Positions 1 to 12,100 of a DNA stretch of 64,000 nt are shown one piece after another. The DNA lies in contig JAGVTU010000023.1 in NCBI GenBank assembly GCA_019136655.1, positions 1 to 64,000 of the forward strand. Reading direction: 5' to 3'. Both the position numbers and the translations under genes were made by a program. The stretch is from Bacteroidota bacterium (GTDB taxonomy: Bacteria > Bacteroidota > Bacteroidia > AKYH767-A > OLB10). Position 1 is the stretch's first letter. Every line of letters starts with the position of its first letter. The notes beneath the pieces are model-generated. The model worked only from the letters and a program-made list of their open reading frames with translations, made no database searches and was not told where the DNA came from.

Positions 1-3000
1 AAGTCATAATTTGCTGTACCTCCACTGGCACCAATTGTAACTTCTCCGTCACTTCCTCCTATACAACCTACATCCTGATAGTCTATAATAGTCAACGTTG
101 GATTTGGATTTACAATTACATCAATTGTTGATGTAGCAGTACAGCCATTGCTATTGGTCACCACAAGGGTATAAGTTCCGCTGTTGGCTGTACTTGCATT
201 ATTAATAATTGGATTTTGATTATTACTTGTATAACTGTTTGGTCCTGTCCATGCAAATGTATTTCCGCTCGATTGTCCGGGTGCAAAATTATCACCTGTT
301 AAATAGATAGTTGCTCCCTCACAAACATCACCACCTGATGATGCTACAGGTAATGGAATATCCAAAACAGTAACTGAAACGCTTGAAGATTGGGTACAGC
401 CTGAATTCTGATCTGTTACTACAACATTATAAGATGGGCTTCCGGAAACATTCATAGCAACCGGATTGCTGATTGTTGTAGAACTTAAACCGGCACCTGT
501 CCACAAATAGGTGAAATTACCTGATGATGGAGGCGGTGTAAATGTATACACTTGTCCTGTTGCAGGTTTTGTACCTATTGTTGCTGTCTCCGTTACTGTT
601 GATGTTGTAGGTGAAGCTGATGCATCACTTAATGAAATAAATTCACCGTTTGCAGTACCTGCCAAGCCAATAGATGCAGATGGGGTACCATTAATTGCTC
701 CGGCTTCCTGACGATACACACATTCAACTACACCGGTAGCTTCATACAATTTTACCTGGAATGAAATCACTGCTGAAGAAGCAAGATAATTCCATCTCCA
801 GTTCAACCATTCCATTGTGAACACTCTGTTACCTGGTGAACCTGTAGTAAGGTAAGACGCTGCTCCTCCTGCACCGGACAAATCATCCCATAATGGTGCA
901 ATAATTGGCCGTCCTGTTCCTGTATTTAAGCTGTTTGTTAAAGATGAATTAGCAGCACCAAATGAAAGAATTCCATTTGAACTTGCATAAACCTGAGTAT
1001 AGTTTGTACCTCCAAAGCTGAAACTGAATCCAAGAGGTAAAGCTGCTGATGCTGCATCATCTGTAAGTATAGTTCCAACACTTGTGCCACCTACCAATGG
1101 TGTGAAAGTGCCACTTGATGCTGTAAATATATAACTTGATACACTCTGTGGATATGATGGTACTGCATTCAACTGAACATCTGACCCTTCGCATACTGTA
1201 TCCGGAGTTGCAGAAGTCAATACAACCATATTGTTGATTGTTGGTGTAATAACAACTGTATCTACTTCACCACAACCATCATACACTCCACCACTATTAT
1301 CAGTAGCCATTACAACGTAGCTTGTTGTTACTAACGGTGTAACAGTATGAGGACCTGCACCGGTTGCACTGAATCCTGGAGGAACTGAACTCCATGAGTA
1401 GCTATAACCTGAGTTACTGCTGCTCACACTTAAATCTGATGGATTGCCGGCACATGGTGTAAGCATGGTAGCAGAAGCCGTAATTATCGGTGATGCATTG
1501 ATTGTAGCAGTCACGGGCACACGTGTTCCTTCACATCCTGTTGTCAGCTTAAGATTATAGAAATAATACTGATAACTTGGGCTGAGAGCATAATCCATAG
1601 ATGCATAACCCGGCAGAACCCAAGGATATGAGTGTGTAGCTAAACCTGATCTCCAAGTACTTGGATTTGATGTGAATCCGATATAATATGTACCAATAGG
1701 TAATACCCAGTTCACAGGCACAGTTTGAGCAATTGTAGGATTACCTGAATTTTGAACTGTTGTAGTTCCGTTATATGACATAAAAGTAGGTCCGCTGGCA
1801 CTTCCTGTTCTTGCTTCTATACCGAAAGCAGTACCAATTGTTGCACTTGGATAAATATCCATGCTACTCAAAGTAAACGGCTGCAACACAGTAAGAATCA
1901 GATATGCACCTGTTATGGTAGTTGTCTGATATGCACCACTTGTTGTTACGTGATCCCAATCACCATCACCCGGTATGGTAACGTTAGGTTGGCCACCATC
2001 TGACGATGCAACATAATAGGTGGTGGTATTTGAAATATAAGGAGTAGTATAGCTACCACCAGTTTGAATTGACTGCCCACCTGATGGACTGGTGTACCAG
2101 TTAATTGTAGCACCAGGGTCTGCTGTAGCACCTAGTGTCAATGTACCTGCACCACATCTTGAAGCAGGTGTTGTACTGGTAATCTGAGGATTGTTTACAA
2201 CAACCTCTCTTACATTTGAGTAAACTGATGACAATTGGCAGGATACTTTCACCTGATACCATGTTGTTTGAGTTATTGTTCCCGGGGCATATACGCTTGA
2301 ATTGGTTCCTACATTTGTCCATGGACCACTTGAACTAACTGTTGACTGTTGCCACTGTATGATTCCACCATCAGCGCCAGTAACTGTTAAAGTAGGCACT
2401 CCAGACTCACAAAATACAGTATCAGAAGAAGAAACTGTACCACCTGCAAGCACTGAACCGGTAATAACCTCAACACTGTCTTTTATTGCACAACCATCGT
2501 TTACTCCTCCACTGGTATCAATACCGGTTGCTATATACCATGTAGAAACACCGGGGCTTACGTTATGAGGACCTGCTCCGCTTGCAGTGAATCCTGCAGG
2601 GTTGCTGGTCCATGAATAAGTATAATTTGGATCGTTAGCACTGCTTACTGATACTGTAGTTGTATTACCCGGACATAAAGTGGGATCGGCAGTAATCACA
2701 GACAATCCTGGAGCCGGATTTACAGTAGCTGTTACAGCCACACGTGTACTTGAACAACCAAAACCTGTAAATGGTATAGTCATACCGGGATTGGTATTGT
2801 CAATAGATAAATTGATGATTGAAAAATCAGTTAAATCATTATCATCAAAATTTCCTTGTCTTGAAACACTTTGTGTACTCAAAACATTTGTTATATCAAC
2901 TCCATTGCCACTCCACTGAGCACCTATGGTATAATTATTTCCTCCCATATTGATGGTAGCACCTTGAATATTGGCAGCAGGCCAGTTTAATGGTACAAAA

Positions 3001-6000
3001 TCTACTAACACATTGTTGTTATCCAAAATTGCAGCCCATCCTGAGTATGTTGGATATCCACCCGGATTCCAAAAAATATTACTTCCCCAATAATTTGGCT
3101 GTCCTGTCTGATCTGTCCATGACTTAGTATCGCCAGGATTCATTGTACCACTTAATGTCTGAATATTTGCATTAACAATTGTTATGTCAGAATAACTGTC
3201 GCTCAACACTACTCTCCATCCCGTTACATTAACAGGCAAGCCTGATACATTCTGAATTTCAATTCTATCGTTAGTTCCCAAATCCATTTCTGTAATAAGA
3301 ATAGGTGTTGCACCATATCCGCCACCAACATTTTCTTCAGCATAGAATGTAGTTGTGTTATTTACAAATGTGGTAAATGAAGAACCTGTTCCCACGAGGT
3401 TACCTGCAACAGGTGCATCATACCAGTCTATATTACCTTGTCCTGTACCTGTAGCACCAAGAGTTATATTACCAAATCCGCAACGTGAAGCTGGTGTTGT
3501 GTTAACAATCTGAGGATTTGATACTGTAACTGTATCTACCGGAGTTGTGGCATTAGCCGCATTACAGCTAACTACAGCCTGATACCAGGTGTTTTGAGTT
3601 AAAGGGGCACCGGGTGTAAAAGTAGTGCTATTGGTTCCTACGTTTGTCCATGGACCTGATGCACTTGTAGTAGATTGCTGCCATTGTATGTTACCGCTGC
3701 TTCCTGTTAAAGTAAGAGTAGGAGTGCCGGAAACACATAATGAAATTGGTGATGGTGTAATTGTGCCTGCAACAACTACAGCAGTTCTTGTGGCTGCAGT
3801 CATAGCATCATTTGTGTTGTTACCATCACTTGCCATGGTTGTAAATGCATTAAAGGTATAAGTTCCTATGGCAGACATATCCAATGTTGTTGACATTGTT
3901 ACGTTCATTGTTCCACCAACTGCCAGGGTACCTGTAGCACTGCCTGTAAGCACTGCTGTAGCTGCTCCCGTAACATTTACAGTTACCGTCAACGGATCAA
4001 CACTAAAATCAAGGGCAGTAGAACCATAGTTAAATATTGATACAGTTACCGTTTCTGCATTGGTAAAACAAGTTGCATCAGTAGGTGCAACTAAGGCGAT
4101 TGCACCGGCATCTTTCGGAAATACGGAATACTCATACGCTCCAGGATCAGGAGCTGTAAGGCTTCTTGGCGCATTTAATATATCATCCGTTACACTGGCC
4201 AATGGTGTACCCACATCATTCATCACTGAGCTTGTAGGTTTATAATTACCTGCACCGGGATTAATGAAATCAGGATCTGTACTCACACTTTGCTGATCCC
4301 ATGAGCCGCCATTGGCAGTTTGCCAGTTAGCCAATGTTGCATAAGCTCCGCTATAATATCCTACATTATTGGTTCCTGCAGGAGCGTTTATATATAAGTT
4401 ATTGTTGTTACTTGTGGCAGTATTGGTTGAACTCATATAAATACAATACTTAGCGCCTGTACCTGTGCGTGTGATGGATACATTATTATTCTTTATATCC
4501 AATCCGGTGCCGTAACCATAAATTCCATATACCGAACCTGAAGTTGATGTTGTGCCATCGAACGACAAAGTGTTGTGATAAAACTGTGCATAGTTATATC
4601 CCAAACAGTAAAAACCATAAATTGCTCCATTGCTGTTTATATCACTTACCAGGTTATTATACCATTTATTCTCTGAACCTGATGTTGCACTAACACCATT
4701 GTATAAACAATATGCTGATGAAGTACTTGTTTGTTGTGCTTCAAACAATTTACGTACACGGTTTTTTTCAATCGTACAGTTCAGCGAACCTGTTGACAGA
4801 TAAATTCCATAGGCTGTTGTTGTATTTGTACGGTTTGGTCTTTCAATTGTACATCCCCTGATTATGGTGTTCTGACAATATAAATGCCTGATTCCATAAC
4901 CATAAAAATCCTGCATAGTACAGTTGATAAACTGGTTATTTTGATTAAAGGGTGTAACTGACGAACCTAAAATTGAAGTCTGGTAATATCCTCCAATCAT
5001 GGTACAACCTGTAATAATATTATTATTACCTGAATTTCCTGAAGTTGTTACATCTGTTGGTGAACCATTTAATACAAATGCCGATAATAACGATGTCGTG
5101 GAAGTTATATTCACTTCAAATGTACAGTTGTTGAAAGCATTATTGTCAGCACCACCGTATAAGTGACATGCTATAGCATAGGTAGCATCTAGTCCCTTAA
5201 TATTAAGATTATTTATTATAAAATAATCAGCACCATTTAATGACAGTGTATTTGGCTGACCGGCATTACCTGTATAAGATAAGGTACGGCCATTTCCGTT
5301 AATGGTAATGGTATTTGCAGCAGAGGCTCCAGTGATAACCGGAATAACAACACTTTCATTATAAGGGCCACTGCCTGATGCCACATTAAATACTATAGGT
5401 GATGATATTCCACAACTTAAAGCATTGATGGCATCTGTAAATGTTTGGAAGTTGATACCACTTGTTGGCAATGCTGAGTTAATAGTATATGTACCGGACA
5501 AACCAACACATAGGAAATATGTATCGGTATTGTTGCTGCTAATTGCATCTGATCCTCCGTTAACACTTACAATATTCACAGTCATTGTTACACTGCTGGT
5601 CAGATTATACTGTGTGGTAAAAGTCAAATTCTGATTTGTACCACCTGTAATATTCAATCCTGTGAAGGTCTGACTTACAGGACCACTGCCTGCATCATAA
5701 GTTAAGGATACACTGGTAATAGTTTGGGCCTGCGTGTTATTTATATTAACAGTAACAGGATACAAACCAACTGCAGCTGGGCTGGTAGGGCTTACCCATG
5801 TGATGGCTGCATCCAAACCTCCTAAAGAAAACTCATAAGCACCCGGATCAGGAGTTGTTGCTGATCGTGATGCATTATTAATATCTGTAGTTACTCCTAA
5901 TGGCGCACCTATATCATTTACCAACCCATTATTAGGAGTATAATCATAAGAACCCGGTGCCAGATACATAGGATCTGCGCTAACGCTGTTCAAATCTTTG

Positions 6001-8147
6001 CCTGAACCGGCTTGCCATGCACTAAGTGTTGTATAAGCTGTTCCGTTATATCCAACATAACGTGAACCGGCTGCAGCATTCATAAACAAATCGTTATTAT
6101 CACTTATAGTTACAGCAGGATTTGTGTAATAAACACAATACTTGGTTCCGGTTCCTCCGCGTGATATTGATACAATATTGTTTCTAACATCTTTAGCTAA
6201 ATTACCGGTTGCATATATACCATAGGTTGCAGATGTAGCTGTGGATGTGGTTTGATCTAACGATATGGTATTATGATAAGCTTGCCAGTAATCAGATCCT
6301 ACCATATACATTCCATAGATAGTACCATTAAAATTCAGGTCAGAAATCAAATTATTAAAAAATTTATTTTCATTTCCTAAAGTGGCATCTATTCCGCAAT
6401 AGATAGTATAAATTGTGCCTGTAGAAGTTGGATTGGTAGCGTAAAGATTTCTGATTTTATTTTTTTCCAACAATAAATTTGTACAACCTGTAGTTACATA
6501 CATACCATAATAAATAGTAGTAGTTGTAGTACGTGTTGGACGAGCTACAGTATTACCGCTGAAAATCGCGCCATTCTGATATAAGGTATAAACACCATAA
6601 TAATAAGAATCAAGAATATTACAATTAACAAGCTGATTGCCGGTGCTTGCTAATGAAGAATTACCAGCCACAGTACAGCCATAATACCCACTATACATAG
6701 TACAACCTGTAACCACATTGTTGTTTCCGCTCACTCCGGATGTAGTAGCTGAAGTTTTGGAACCGGAAACCGAAAATGGCACCTGAAATGAAGATGTCCC
6801 GTTAGCAGGTGCATTAAATGTACAGTTATTAAATGAGTTATTATCTGCCTGATTCCACAAGTGGCAGGCAAAAGCATAGGTAGCACCTGTAGCATTAATT
6901 ACTAAATCATTTACTGACATATAATCAGTACCATTCAGCTCAAGCGTAGAAGGATTAGAACTTGATGTAGAATTATAAGTAAGAACGTTGCCATTTCCGT
7001 TTATGGTAATAGTATTTACTGCAGAAGTTCCTAAAATCTGACCAAATTCTACCTGTTCATTATACGGACCGCTTCCTGATACAACATTAACAACTATTGC
7101 ACCTGCAATACCACAATTCATTGCTGCTTTAAAATCATTAAAACTTTGGAAATTGCTACCACCGGTTGGCAAACCCGAATTGATGGTATAATTGCCTCCG
7201 GGCAGGTTTGGGTTAATGCCTACATATACCGGAGTTGAGTATGCAGTTCCACCTCCGGGATTAGTACAGGTAAGTTGGCAACGATAATATTTAGCCGTGG
7301 TTTGACTGGTAGCTTGGGTATAAGAGGTACCCAGATTGTTAACATTTACTGTAAAAGCAGCATCATCGGCACTTTGCCACTGGCGATCGATACCTGAATC
7401 GTAGGATGCACCTGATAAGGACAGAGTAAAGTTCTCACCCGGACAAACAGGAGTGTTTGAAGTAACAGTTGTTCCTGCTGTGGGTGTACCGGAACATGCT
7501 GCAGAAGGATAAACTTCCAACTGCATGTTGTTGTAAAAACTTAAAAGATTTCCGGTTGGCGGACTTGCAGGATCAGGGTTGGTTCCATCACTATAATAGT
7601 GTAAAGCTCTGTTAGTACCTGCTGTAGTCTTAAATACAGGTGTACTTCCTGAATAGTTAGGTTGATTCTCATCCACAGCAATTACTAAGTTACCATTTGC
7701 TGCTACATAGTTAAATGGTGTAGTCAGAGTCACTTCACATGTGTAACCTGCACCTACAGGCTCTGCTATAGTTCCTGAAAATACCTGTGTTAAACTTGCC
7801 AAAGGCACCCATGAAGAAGTCGAAGCAAAACTTGAATTAGATGTGTAACCCATAAACACAGTCCAGTTTTTTCCATCAGTTAGGTTTCCTACACCAAGCC
7901 AATAAAACCTTAACTTGGTAATAGTTCCATCCATTCCTATCTCTGAAGACAGAACAATCTGCTGAGTATAGGAGTAATACCAGAAATTATTTATTGGAAT
8001 CTGGTAACTGCTTGTTGATGAACTTGGATTTCCAATATTCACATTCACCTGTGCTTTTGTATTTGTCCACATCAACATTGACAGGAGCCAAATACAACAA
8101 TAAACTGAGGACCTTAAAAGCCTTCTGATTTTGTTTGTGTTTGTCAT
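1..8147 (-). CDS. Giant secreted adhesin-like protein (partial, C-terminus beyond the window)
   Basis: The reading frame is open from an ATG at 8147 to the window edge, giving at least 2,715 residues. An N-terminal signal peptide (residues 1-32, ending NTKA before QVNV) indicates export. After an N-terminal beta domain (about 33-220) and an Ig-like domain come two homologous right-handed beta-helix modules (about 320-765 and 886-1336). Each opens with YTINS.LPT.G.NFQ.F and closes with DPGAYE. These are followed by paired Ig_7-like domains (TTPASRCG..), a lamin-tail-like domain (about 1613-1716, ITEMDLGTNDRIEIQN), further Ig/PKD-like domains, and at the edge the start of a SprB repeat (GCIGGSDGEVTIGASGGT). 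This layout is typical of T9SS surface adhesins of Bacteroidota. The sorting domain, if present, lies outside the window. It is transcribed away from the response regulator gene at 8549. Adhesion is inferred from domains; no catalytic motif was seen. Confidence 0.85.
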   Translation of the reverse strand, partial: MTNTNKIRRLLRSSVYCCIWLLSMLMWTNTKAQVNVNIGNPSSSTSSYQIPINNFWYYSYTQQIVLSSEIGMDGTITKLRFYWLGVGNLTDGKNWTVFMGYTSNSSFASTSSWVPLASLTQVFSGTIAEPVGAGYTCEVTLTTPFNYVAANGNLVIAVDENQPNYSGSTPVFKTTAGTNRALHYYSDGTNPDPASPPTGNLLSFYNNMQLEVYPSAACSGTPTAGTTVTSNTPVCPGENFTLSLSGASYDSGIDRQWQSADDAAFTVNVNNLGTSYTQATSQTTAKYYRCQLTCTNPGGGTAYSTPVYVGINPNLPGGNYTINSGLPTGGSNFQSFNDFKAAMNCGIAGAIVVNVVSGSGPYNEQVEFGQILGTSAVNTITINGNGNVLTYNSTSSSNPSTLELNGTDYMSVNDLVINATGATYAFACHLWNQADNNSFNNCTFNAPANGTSSFQVPFSVSGSKTSATTSGVSGNNNVVTGCTMYSGYYGCTVAGNSSLASTGNQLVNCNILDSYYYGVYTLYQNGAIFSGNTVARPTRTTTTTIYYGMYVTTGCTNLLLEKNKIRNLYATNPTSTGTIYTIYCGIDATLGNENKFFNNLISDLNFNGTIYGMYMVGSDYWQAYHNTISLDQTTSTATSATYGIYATGNLAKDVRNNIVSISRGGTGTKYCVYYTNPAVTISDNNDLFMNAAAGSRYVGYNGTAYTTLSAWQAGSGKDLNSVSADPMYLAPGSYDYTPNNGLVNDIGAPLGVTTDINNASRSATTPDPGAYEFSLGGLDAAITWVSPTSPAAVGLYPVTVNINNTQAQTITSVSLTYDAGSGPVSQTFTGLNITGGTNQNLTFTTQYNLTSSVTMTVNIVSVNGGSDAISSNNTDTYFLCVGLSGTYTINSALPTSGINFQTFTDAINALSCGISSPIVFNVASGSGPYNESVVIPVITGASAANTITINGNGRTLSYTGNAGQPNTLSLNGADYFIINNLNIKGLDATYAIACHLYGGADNNAFNNCTFEVNITSTTSLLSAFVLNGSPTDVTTSGNSGNNNIITGCTMIGGYYQTSILGSSVTPFNQNNQFINCTMQDFYGYGIRHLYCQNTIIRGCTIERPNRTNTTTAYGIYLSTGSLNCTIEKNRVRKLFEAQQTSTSSAYCLYNGVSATSGSENKWYNNLVSDINSNGAIYGFYCLGYNYAQFYHNTLSFDGTTSTSGSVYGIYGYGTGLDIKNNNVSITRTGTGAKYCIYMSSTNTATSNNNNLYINAPAGTNNVGYYSGAYATLANWQTANGGSWDQQSVSTDPDFINPGAGNYKPTSSVMNDVGTPLASVTDDILNAPRSLTAPDPGAYEYSVFPKDAGAIALVAPTDATCFTNAETVTVSIFNYGSTALDFSVDPLTVTVNVTGAATAVLTGSATGTLAVGGTMNVTMSTTLDMSAIGTYTFNAFTTMASDGNNTNDAMTAATRTAVVVAGTITPSPISLCVSGTPTLTLTGSSGNIQWQQSTTSASGPWTNVGTNSTTFTPGAPLTQNTWYQAVVSCNAANATTPVDTVTVSNPQIVNTTPASRCGFGNITLGATGTGQGNIDWYDAPVAGNLVGTGSSFTTFVNNTTTFYAEENVGGGYGATPILITEMDLGTNDRIEIQNVSGLPVNVTGWRVVLSDSYSDITIVNANIQTLSGTMNPGDTKSWTDQTGQPNYWGSNIFWNPGGYPTYSGWAAILDNNNVLVDFVPLNWPAANIQGATINMGGNNYTIGAQWSGNGVDITNVLSTQSVSRQGNFDDNDLTDFSIINLSIDNTNPGMTIPFTGFGCSSTRVAVTATVNPAPGLSVITADPTLCPGNTTTVSVSSANDPNYTYSWTSNPAGFTASGAGPHNVSPGVSTWYIATGIDTSGGVNDGCAIKDSVEVITGSVLAGGTVSSSDTVFCESGVPTLTVTGADGGIIQWQQSTVSSSGPWTNVGTNSSVYAPGTITQTTWYQVKVSCQLSSVYSNVREVVVNNPQITSTTPASRCGAGTLTLGATADPGATINWYTSPSGGQSIQTGGSYTTPYISNTTTYYVASSDGGQPNVTIPGDGDWDHVTTSGAYQTTTITGAYLILTVLQPFTLSSMDIYPSATIGTAFGIEARTGSASGPTFMSYNGTTTVQNSGNPTIAQTVPVNWVLPIGTYYIGFTSNPSTWRSGLATHSYPWVLPGYASMDYALSPSYQYYFYNLKLTTGCEGTRVPVTATINASPIITASATMLTPCAGNPSDLSVSSSNSGYSYSWSSVPPGFSATGAGPHTVTPLVTTSYVVMATDNSGGVYDGCGEVDTVVITPTINNMVVLTSATPDTVCEGSDVQLNAVPSYPQSVSSYIFTASSGTFTPLVGGTSVGTILTDDAASAALPLGFSFSFGGTNYTQVYASSNGILSFGAANSSLTNSLNTGTGRPIIAPLWDDLSGAGGAASYLTTGSPGNRVFTMEWLNWRWNYLASSAVISFQVKLYEATGVVECVYRQEAGAINGTPSASIGLAGTANGEFISLSDASASPTTSTVTETATIGTKPATGQVYTFTPPPSSGNFTYLWTGAGLSSTTISNPVAMNVSGSPSYNVVVTDQNSGCTQSSSVSVTVLDIPLPVASSGGDVCEGATIYLTGDNFAPGQSSGNTFAWTGPNSYTSNNQNPIINNASTANSGTYTLVVTNSNGCTATSTIDVIVNPNPTLTIIDYQDVGCIGGSDGEVTIGASGGTANYD

Positions 8148-8548
8148 TTTATTTGGTTTTAATATTAATATAAAGTTTAATTATCAGTATCAAATACATT
8201 ATACTTCGAACAAATACCAGAAACCAGGTATAACTAAATACCCCGGAATGAAATTTCACCTAAGGAATATTCTTCTGATAGATTTGGTTTGAAATATGAT
8301 GCGGTTATAATCATTAATAAATTCAGTTTTGGTATTACTCAATTTGGTTTTGCAGGTTCAAAATAAACATATTTGAACTATATTTAATGTAGATTAGCAT
8401 CTACACAGTCTGTATTATTTTAATTTAATGTTCTTTTTCAGACGAATTTGGCAATTATCCCAATTCAATATATAACTGCAAATTTTATTAAATGCTCAAC
8501 ATTTAATAATTTTATGCACTTGACACAAATTCATTTTTAATATACAAA
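8148..8548. other. Divergent intergenic region between adhesin and response regulator
   Basis: About 400 nt of AT-rich sequence separate the two divergent start codons, and no coding sequence is visible. A TAnnTTTG match (TAGATTTG, 8279-8286, + strand) would leave a leader of about 260 nt for the response regulator, so it is only a weak promoter candidate. Two short inverted repeats lie close together at 8356-8378 (GTTCAAA / TTTGAAC) and 8388-8405 (TGTAGAT / ATCTACA). Their position suits regulator binding, but this is inference. Confidence 0.4.
8388..8405. repeat. Inverted repeat TGTAGAT-N4-ATCTACA
   Basis: This is a perfect 7-bp inverted repeat with a 4-nt spacer, about 145 nt upstream of the response regulator start. 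A second 7-bp inverted repeat (GTTCAAA-N9-TTTGAAC) lies at 8356-8378. In AT-rich DNA such short repeats can arise by chance, so an operator role is only a suggestion. Confidence 0.35.
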
Positions 8549-9193
8549 ATGTCGTATTCAAATATTTCACTGCTTATAGCTGATGACCATGTCATAATCA
8601 GAAGAGGATTAAAATTTTTATTGGAAACACATTTCGGAAAAATTAAAATAACTGAAACCGATTCAACAAAAGGAATTCTTTCGGCATTAAAACATACGGC
8701 ATTTACTCATTTGATTTTAGACATGCAACTAACTGATGGAAATATTCTGGAAATTTTTGGTCAGATTCATGAAAAATATCCGTCATTGCCTGTATTGATT
8801 TACTCGATGAGTCCTGAAGAAATTTTTGGTAAACGCATGTTGCAACTGGGTGCATCAGGATATGTAAACAAACAATGCAATGAAGATGAAGTCATACGCG
8901 CTATGGAGCTGTTTTTCAGTGGAAGAAAATATATCAGCCAGAATCTGACAAATCAGTTAAGCAATGAAAACAAAAAGAAAAAAGAAAATCCTTTTGAAAA
9001 TTTATCAGAGAGAGAAATGGAGGTTTTGCTGATGCTGCTAAAGGGGAAAGGTGTCAAAGAAATAGCTTCAAAACTTGTTTTGAAATCCAATACCGTTGCA
9101 ACTTTTAAAGCCCGTATTTTTGATAAAATAGGTGTTAACAATATTATTGATCTGCAAAATTCTGCAAGGCTATATAATCTTCCGGTGGGATAA
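8549..9193 (+). CDS. NarL/FixJ-family response regulator
   Basis: A two-domain DNA-binding response regulator of 214 residues. The receiver domain (about 5-125) has the acidic pair Asp12-Asp13, phosphoacceptor Asp58 (HLILDMQ), Ser86 at the switch position and Lys108 (GYVNK). A charged linker (about 136-148) leads to a LuxR-type helix-turn-helix (about 150-205, NLSEREMEVLLML.KGKGVKEIA). Its stop codon overlaps the ATG of the downstream sensor kinase by one base (taATGa), so the two are almost certainly co-translated partners. The kinase probably phosphorylates Asp58. The target promoter is unknown; the divergent adhesin gene is the nearest candidate. Confidence 0.92.
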   Translation: MSYSNISLLIADDHVIIRRGLKFLLETHFGKIKITETDSTKGILSALKHTAFTHLILDMQLTDGNILEIFGQIHEKYPSLPVLIYSMSPEEIFGKRMLQLGASGYVNKQCNEDEVIRAMELFFSGRKYISQNLTNQLSNENKKKKENPFENLSEREMEVLLMLLKGKGVKEIASKLVLKSNTVATFKARIFDKIGVNNIIDLQNSARLYNLPVG

Positions 9194-12100
9194 TGATATT
9201 AAGAAAAACGATTGCACTGTCACTAGGTTTATTGTTTTCATGTGCAGGATTAAATGCGCAGAATGACTTTCATATCTATAATTATACAACTAAAAACGGA
9301 CTACCGGAAAATAATCTGATAAAAATTCATCTGGCAAAAGATGGATATCTGTGGATAGCTTTTGGCAATGGTCTCTTAAGGTTTGACGGAAATAATTTTA
9401 AAAAAATCAATACCTCTGACACTCCTTTCCCAAACGTTTTCATCAATCAAACGCTCAACGGTGAAAAATACTTTATGGATGCGAGCGGATATATTATTCA
9501 CTTTGATAATGGCATTATTGACACACTTCGTAAAGGCAGCGACAATGCATTAAATTACCTGAATATAAAAGGCGTATTACCTGATATAAATACTTATCTT
9601 GAACTTACAACACCTCATGTGAATGAAACTGTTGACAAAGAATGGGACCTAAACCCTCTTATCATGTTTCCTGTCAACAGCAAAGAATATATCGTAAGGA
9701 CTAAAACCGGTGTTGCCTGGTTTAAAGGTAAAACTAAAATTAAAGAGTTAAATCTTGAGCAATATAAAGGCCGGAAATTTTTCAGTGTTTCAGATCACAT
9801 CTATTTTTTTCATGACAATAATCGTCTAAGTCGTTTAAACCTTACGACATGGCAGACTGAAGCGTGTATATTAAGCGGTAAGCTTAACCACTCTAATATT
9901 TCCGAGCAGAATATTATTCGCCTGTATTGGAATAGCAACAATTCTGACCCATGTTTTCAATACGATTATAGTCTTTATCAAATTGAAGCAGACAGTTTAA
10001 ATCCTAACCACATTATCACTGATGAAATAACTTCTTCACTTCCGCAGAACACATTAATAACGTCAGTTATTTACAATAAAGCAGATCAACTTGTGCTGAT
10101 TTCTACTGATATTAAAGGGCTTTATGTTTACAAAAGAAATTGTTTTAAAACACTGGTTTATGATAAACCTGAGGCAGGCACAAACAATTCCTATTTTTGT
10201 CAGGTTGCATTAGACAGCAATACCATTTACACAGAATGGAACCGTGAATTCACAATACATGGTGCCAAGAAAAGCCGGTTTAATCTCATCAGAAATTACT
10301 CAGAAAATATTTTTGTTGACAAAAGAAATAATTTTTGGTATGTACAGAATAGCGATTTAGTTCGTTTCGACCCTTCAACCGGAAGAAAAAAAATCATTTA
10401 TAACCCAACAGGTGAGATTCCTCTCTGTTTTTATGAGGAGGGCGACTCTCTTTGGGTGGGCATGGTAAAAAGTTTTGGTTGTGTTGTAAATGATTCCATT
10501 AAACATATTTACACTTTCGACAACAATCAGTCCAACTTTAATATTCTGCAGATACAACGACTTGAAAACAAACTTTGGATTTGCAGTTATACAGGCATTT
10601 ATCGCTACAATACAGCAACCGGAGCAATGGACACACTGCATGCTTTATCTTCTAAATTCACCTATCATTTTACAGACCTTGATGACTACATAATGATAAG
10701 CACTTTTGGAAGAGGATATTTCATGTATCATGATAACATTGTAAAGTTGATGCCTTCAGGCGAAAAAGATGCATTGAAACAGGTACATGCTTTTATAAGA
10801 GATAAAAATGACTTTATATGGCTGATGACCAATACCGGTTTATTTAAAACCAAATTCAGTGATCTTAAAAAATACTTTTCGGACACTACATATTCTATTC
10901 CATTTATTCAATATAATGAAGAAAATGGAATTCTCAATCCGGAATTTAACGGTGGCGGAGAGCCCACATATCTAAGGCTAAAAAACGGGTTTGTATCGTT
11001 ACCAAATGTTGAAGGTCTGGTTTGGTTTAAACCTGAAAATATTGTTGATGCACCAACTAACCTGTCAATACATATAGATAAAATATTAGTAGATGGTGTA
11101 GGTATTAAAAAAGATTCTGTCCCCTTGTTTCCTTCTAATACACAAACAATACATGTTGAGTTTTCAAGTCCACACTGGGGTAATGCAGAAAATTTAAATC
11201 GTGAATACATGCTTAAAGGCTTTAATGATCAGTGGGTAACCCTCCCTCCTACCCAAACTTCTGTGGATTTTTCAGGACTAAAATCCGGTCATTACACCTT
11301 TATTATACGGAAACAAAATGGCTTGAATGATGATTTAAAATTTATCACTGCATCATTCAATTTTACCATAAAGAAAAAATTTTATGAGCAGATTTGGTTT
11401 TGGCTGCTCATGATAATAGTTGCATTATTTATAATTGTTACTGCAGCAAGATTGTATGCAAGAAATATTAAAAGAAAAAACATTGTGCTCGAAACAAACG
11501 TACGCCTGCGAACTGCTGAGTTGATGAGAGTAAATGATGAACTGAAAAATTCAGTGAGTATTAAAGATAAGCTAATCTCAATTCTTTCACATGACATTGT
11601 TACACCCTTACGGTTTATCAGCATGGTTGCACGTAAAAGTTCCAATGAAAATGCCAAATTAGACAGCCATCAGTTACAAACTCTCCTCGGGGAAATACGT
11701 AACACCTCTGAAAAACTACACGATAATGCTCAGAATATTTTGCTATGGATCAAACAACAGAATAAAAGAATTGAAGTTAAGAAATCCAATGTTGCTATTG
11801 GAGCACTAACCGAAGAAATAACCGAACAGCTACAGGATATTGCTGCAAGCAACGGAAGCATTATAGTCAACTCTATTTCGTATGATGACATCATTCAGTC
11901 TGACGAAAATATTCTTTCAATTATCATTCATAATATCGTTTCAAATGCCATCAAATTTACAATGAATGGTAAAATTGAATTTTCGTCCAAAGAAAATTCG
12001 TCCAGTTATATAATTAGTATAGAAGATAACGGCAGTGGTATTTCCAAAGAGCAACTAAATCGAATACGAAAAATTCTGAATAAAGAAATTATCCCGGAGC

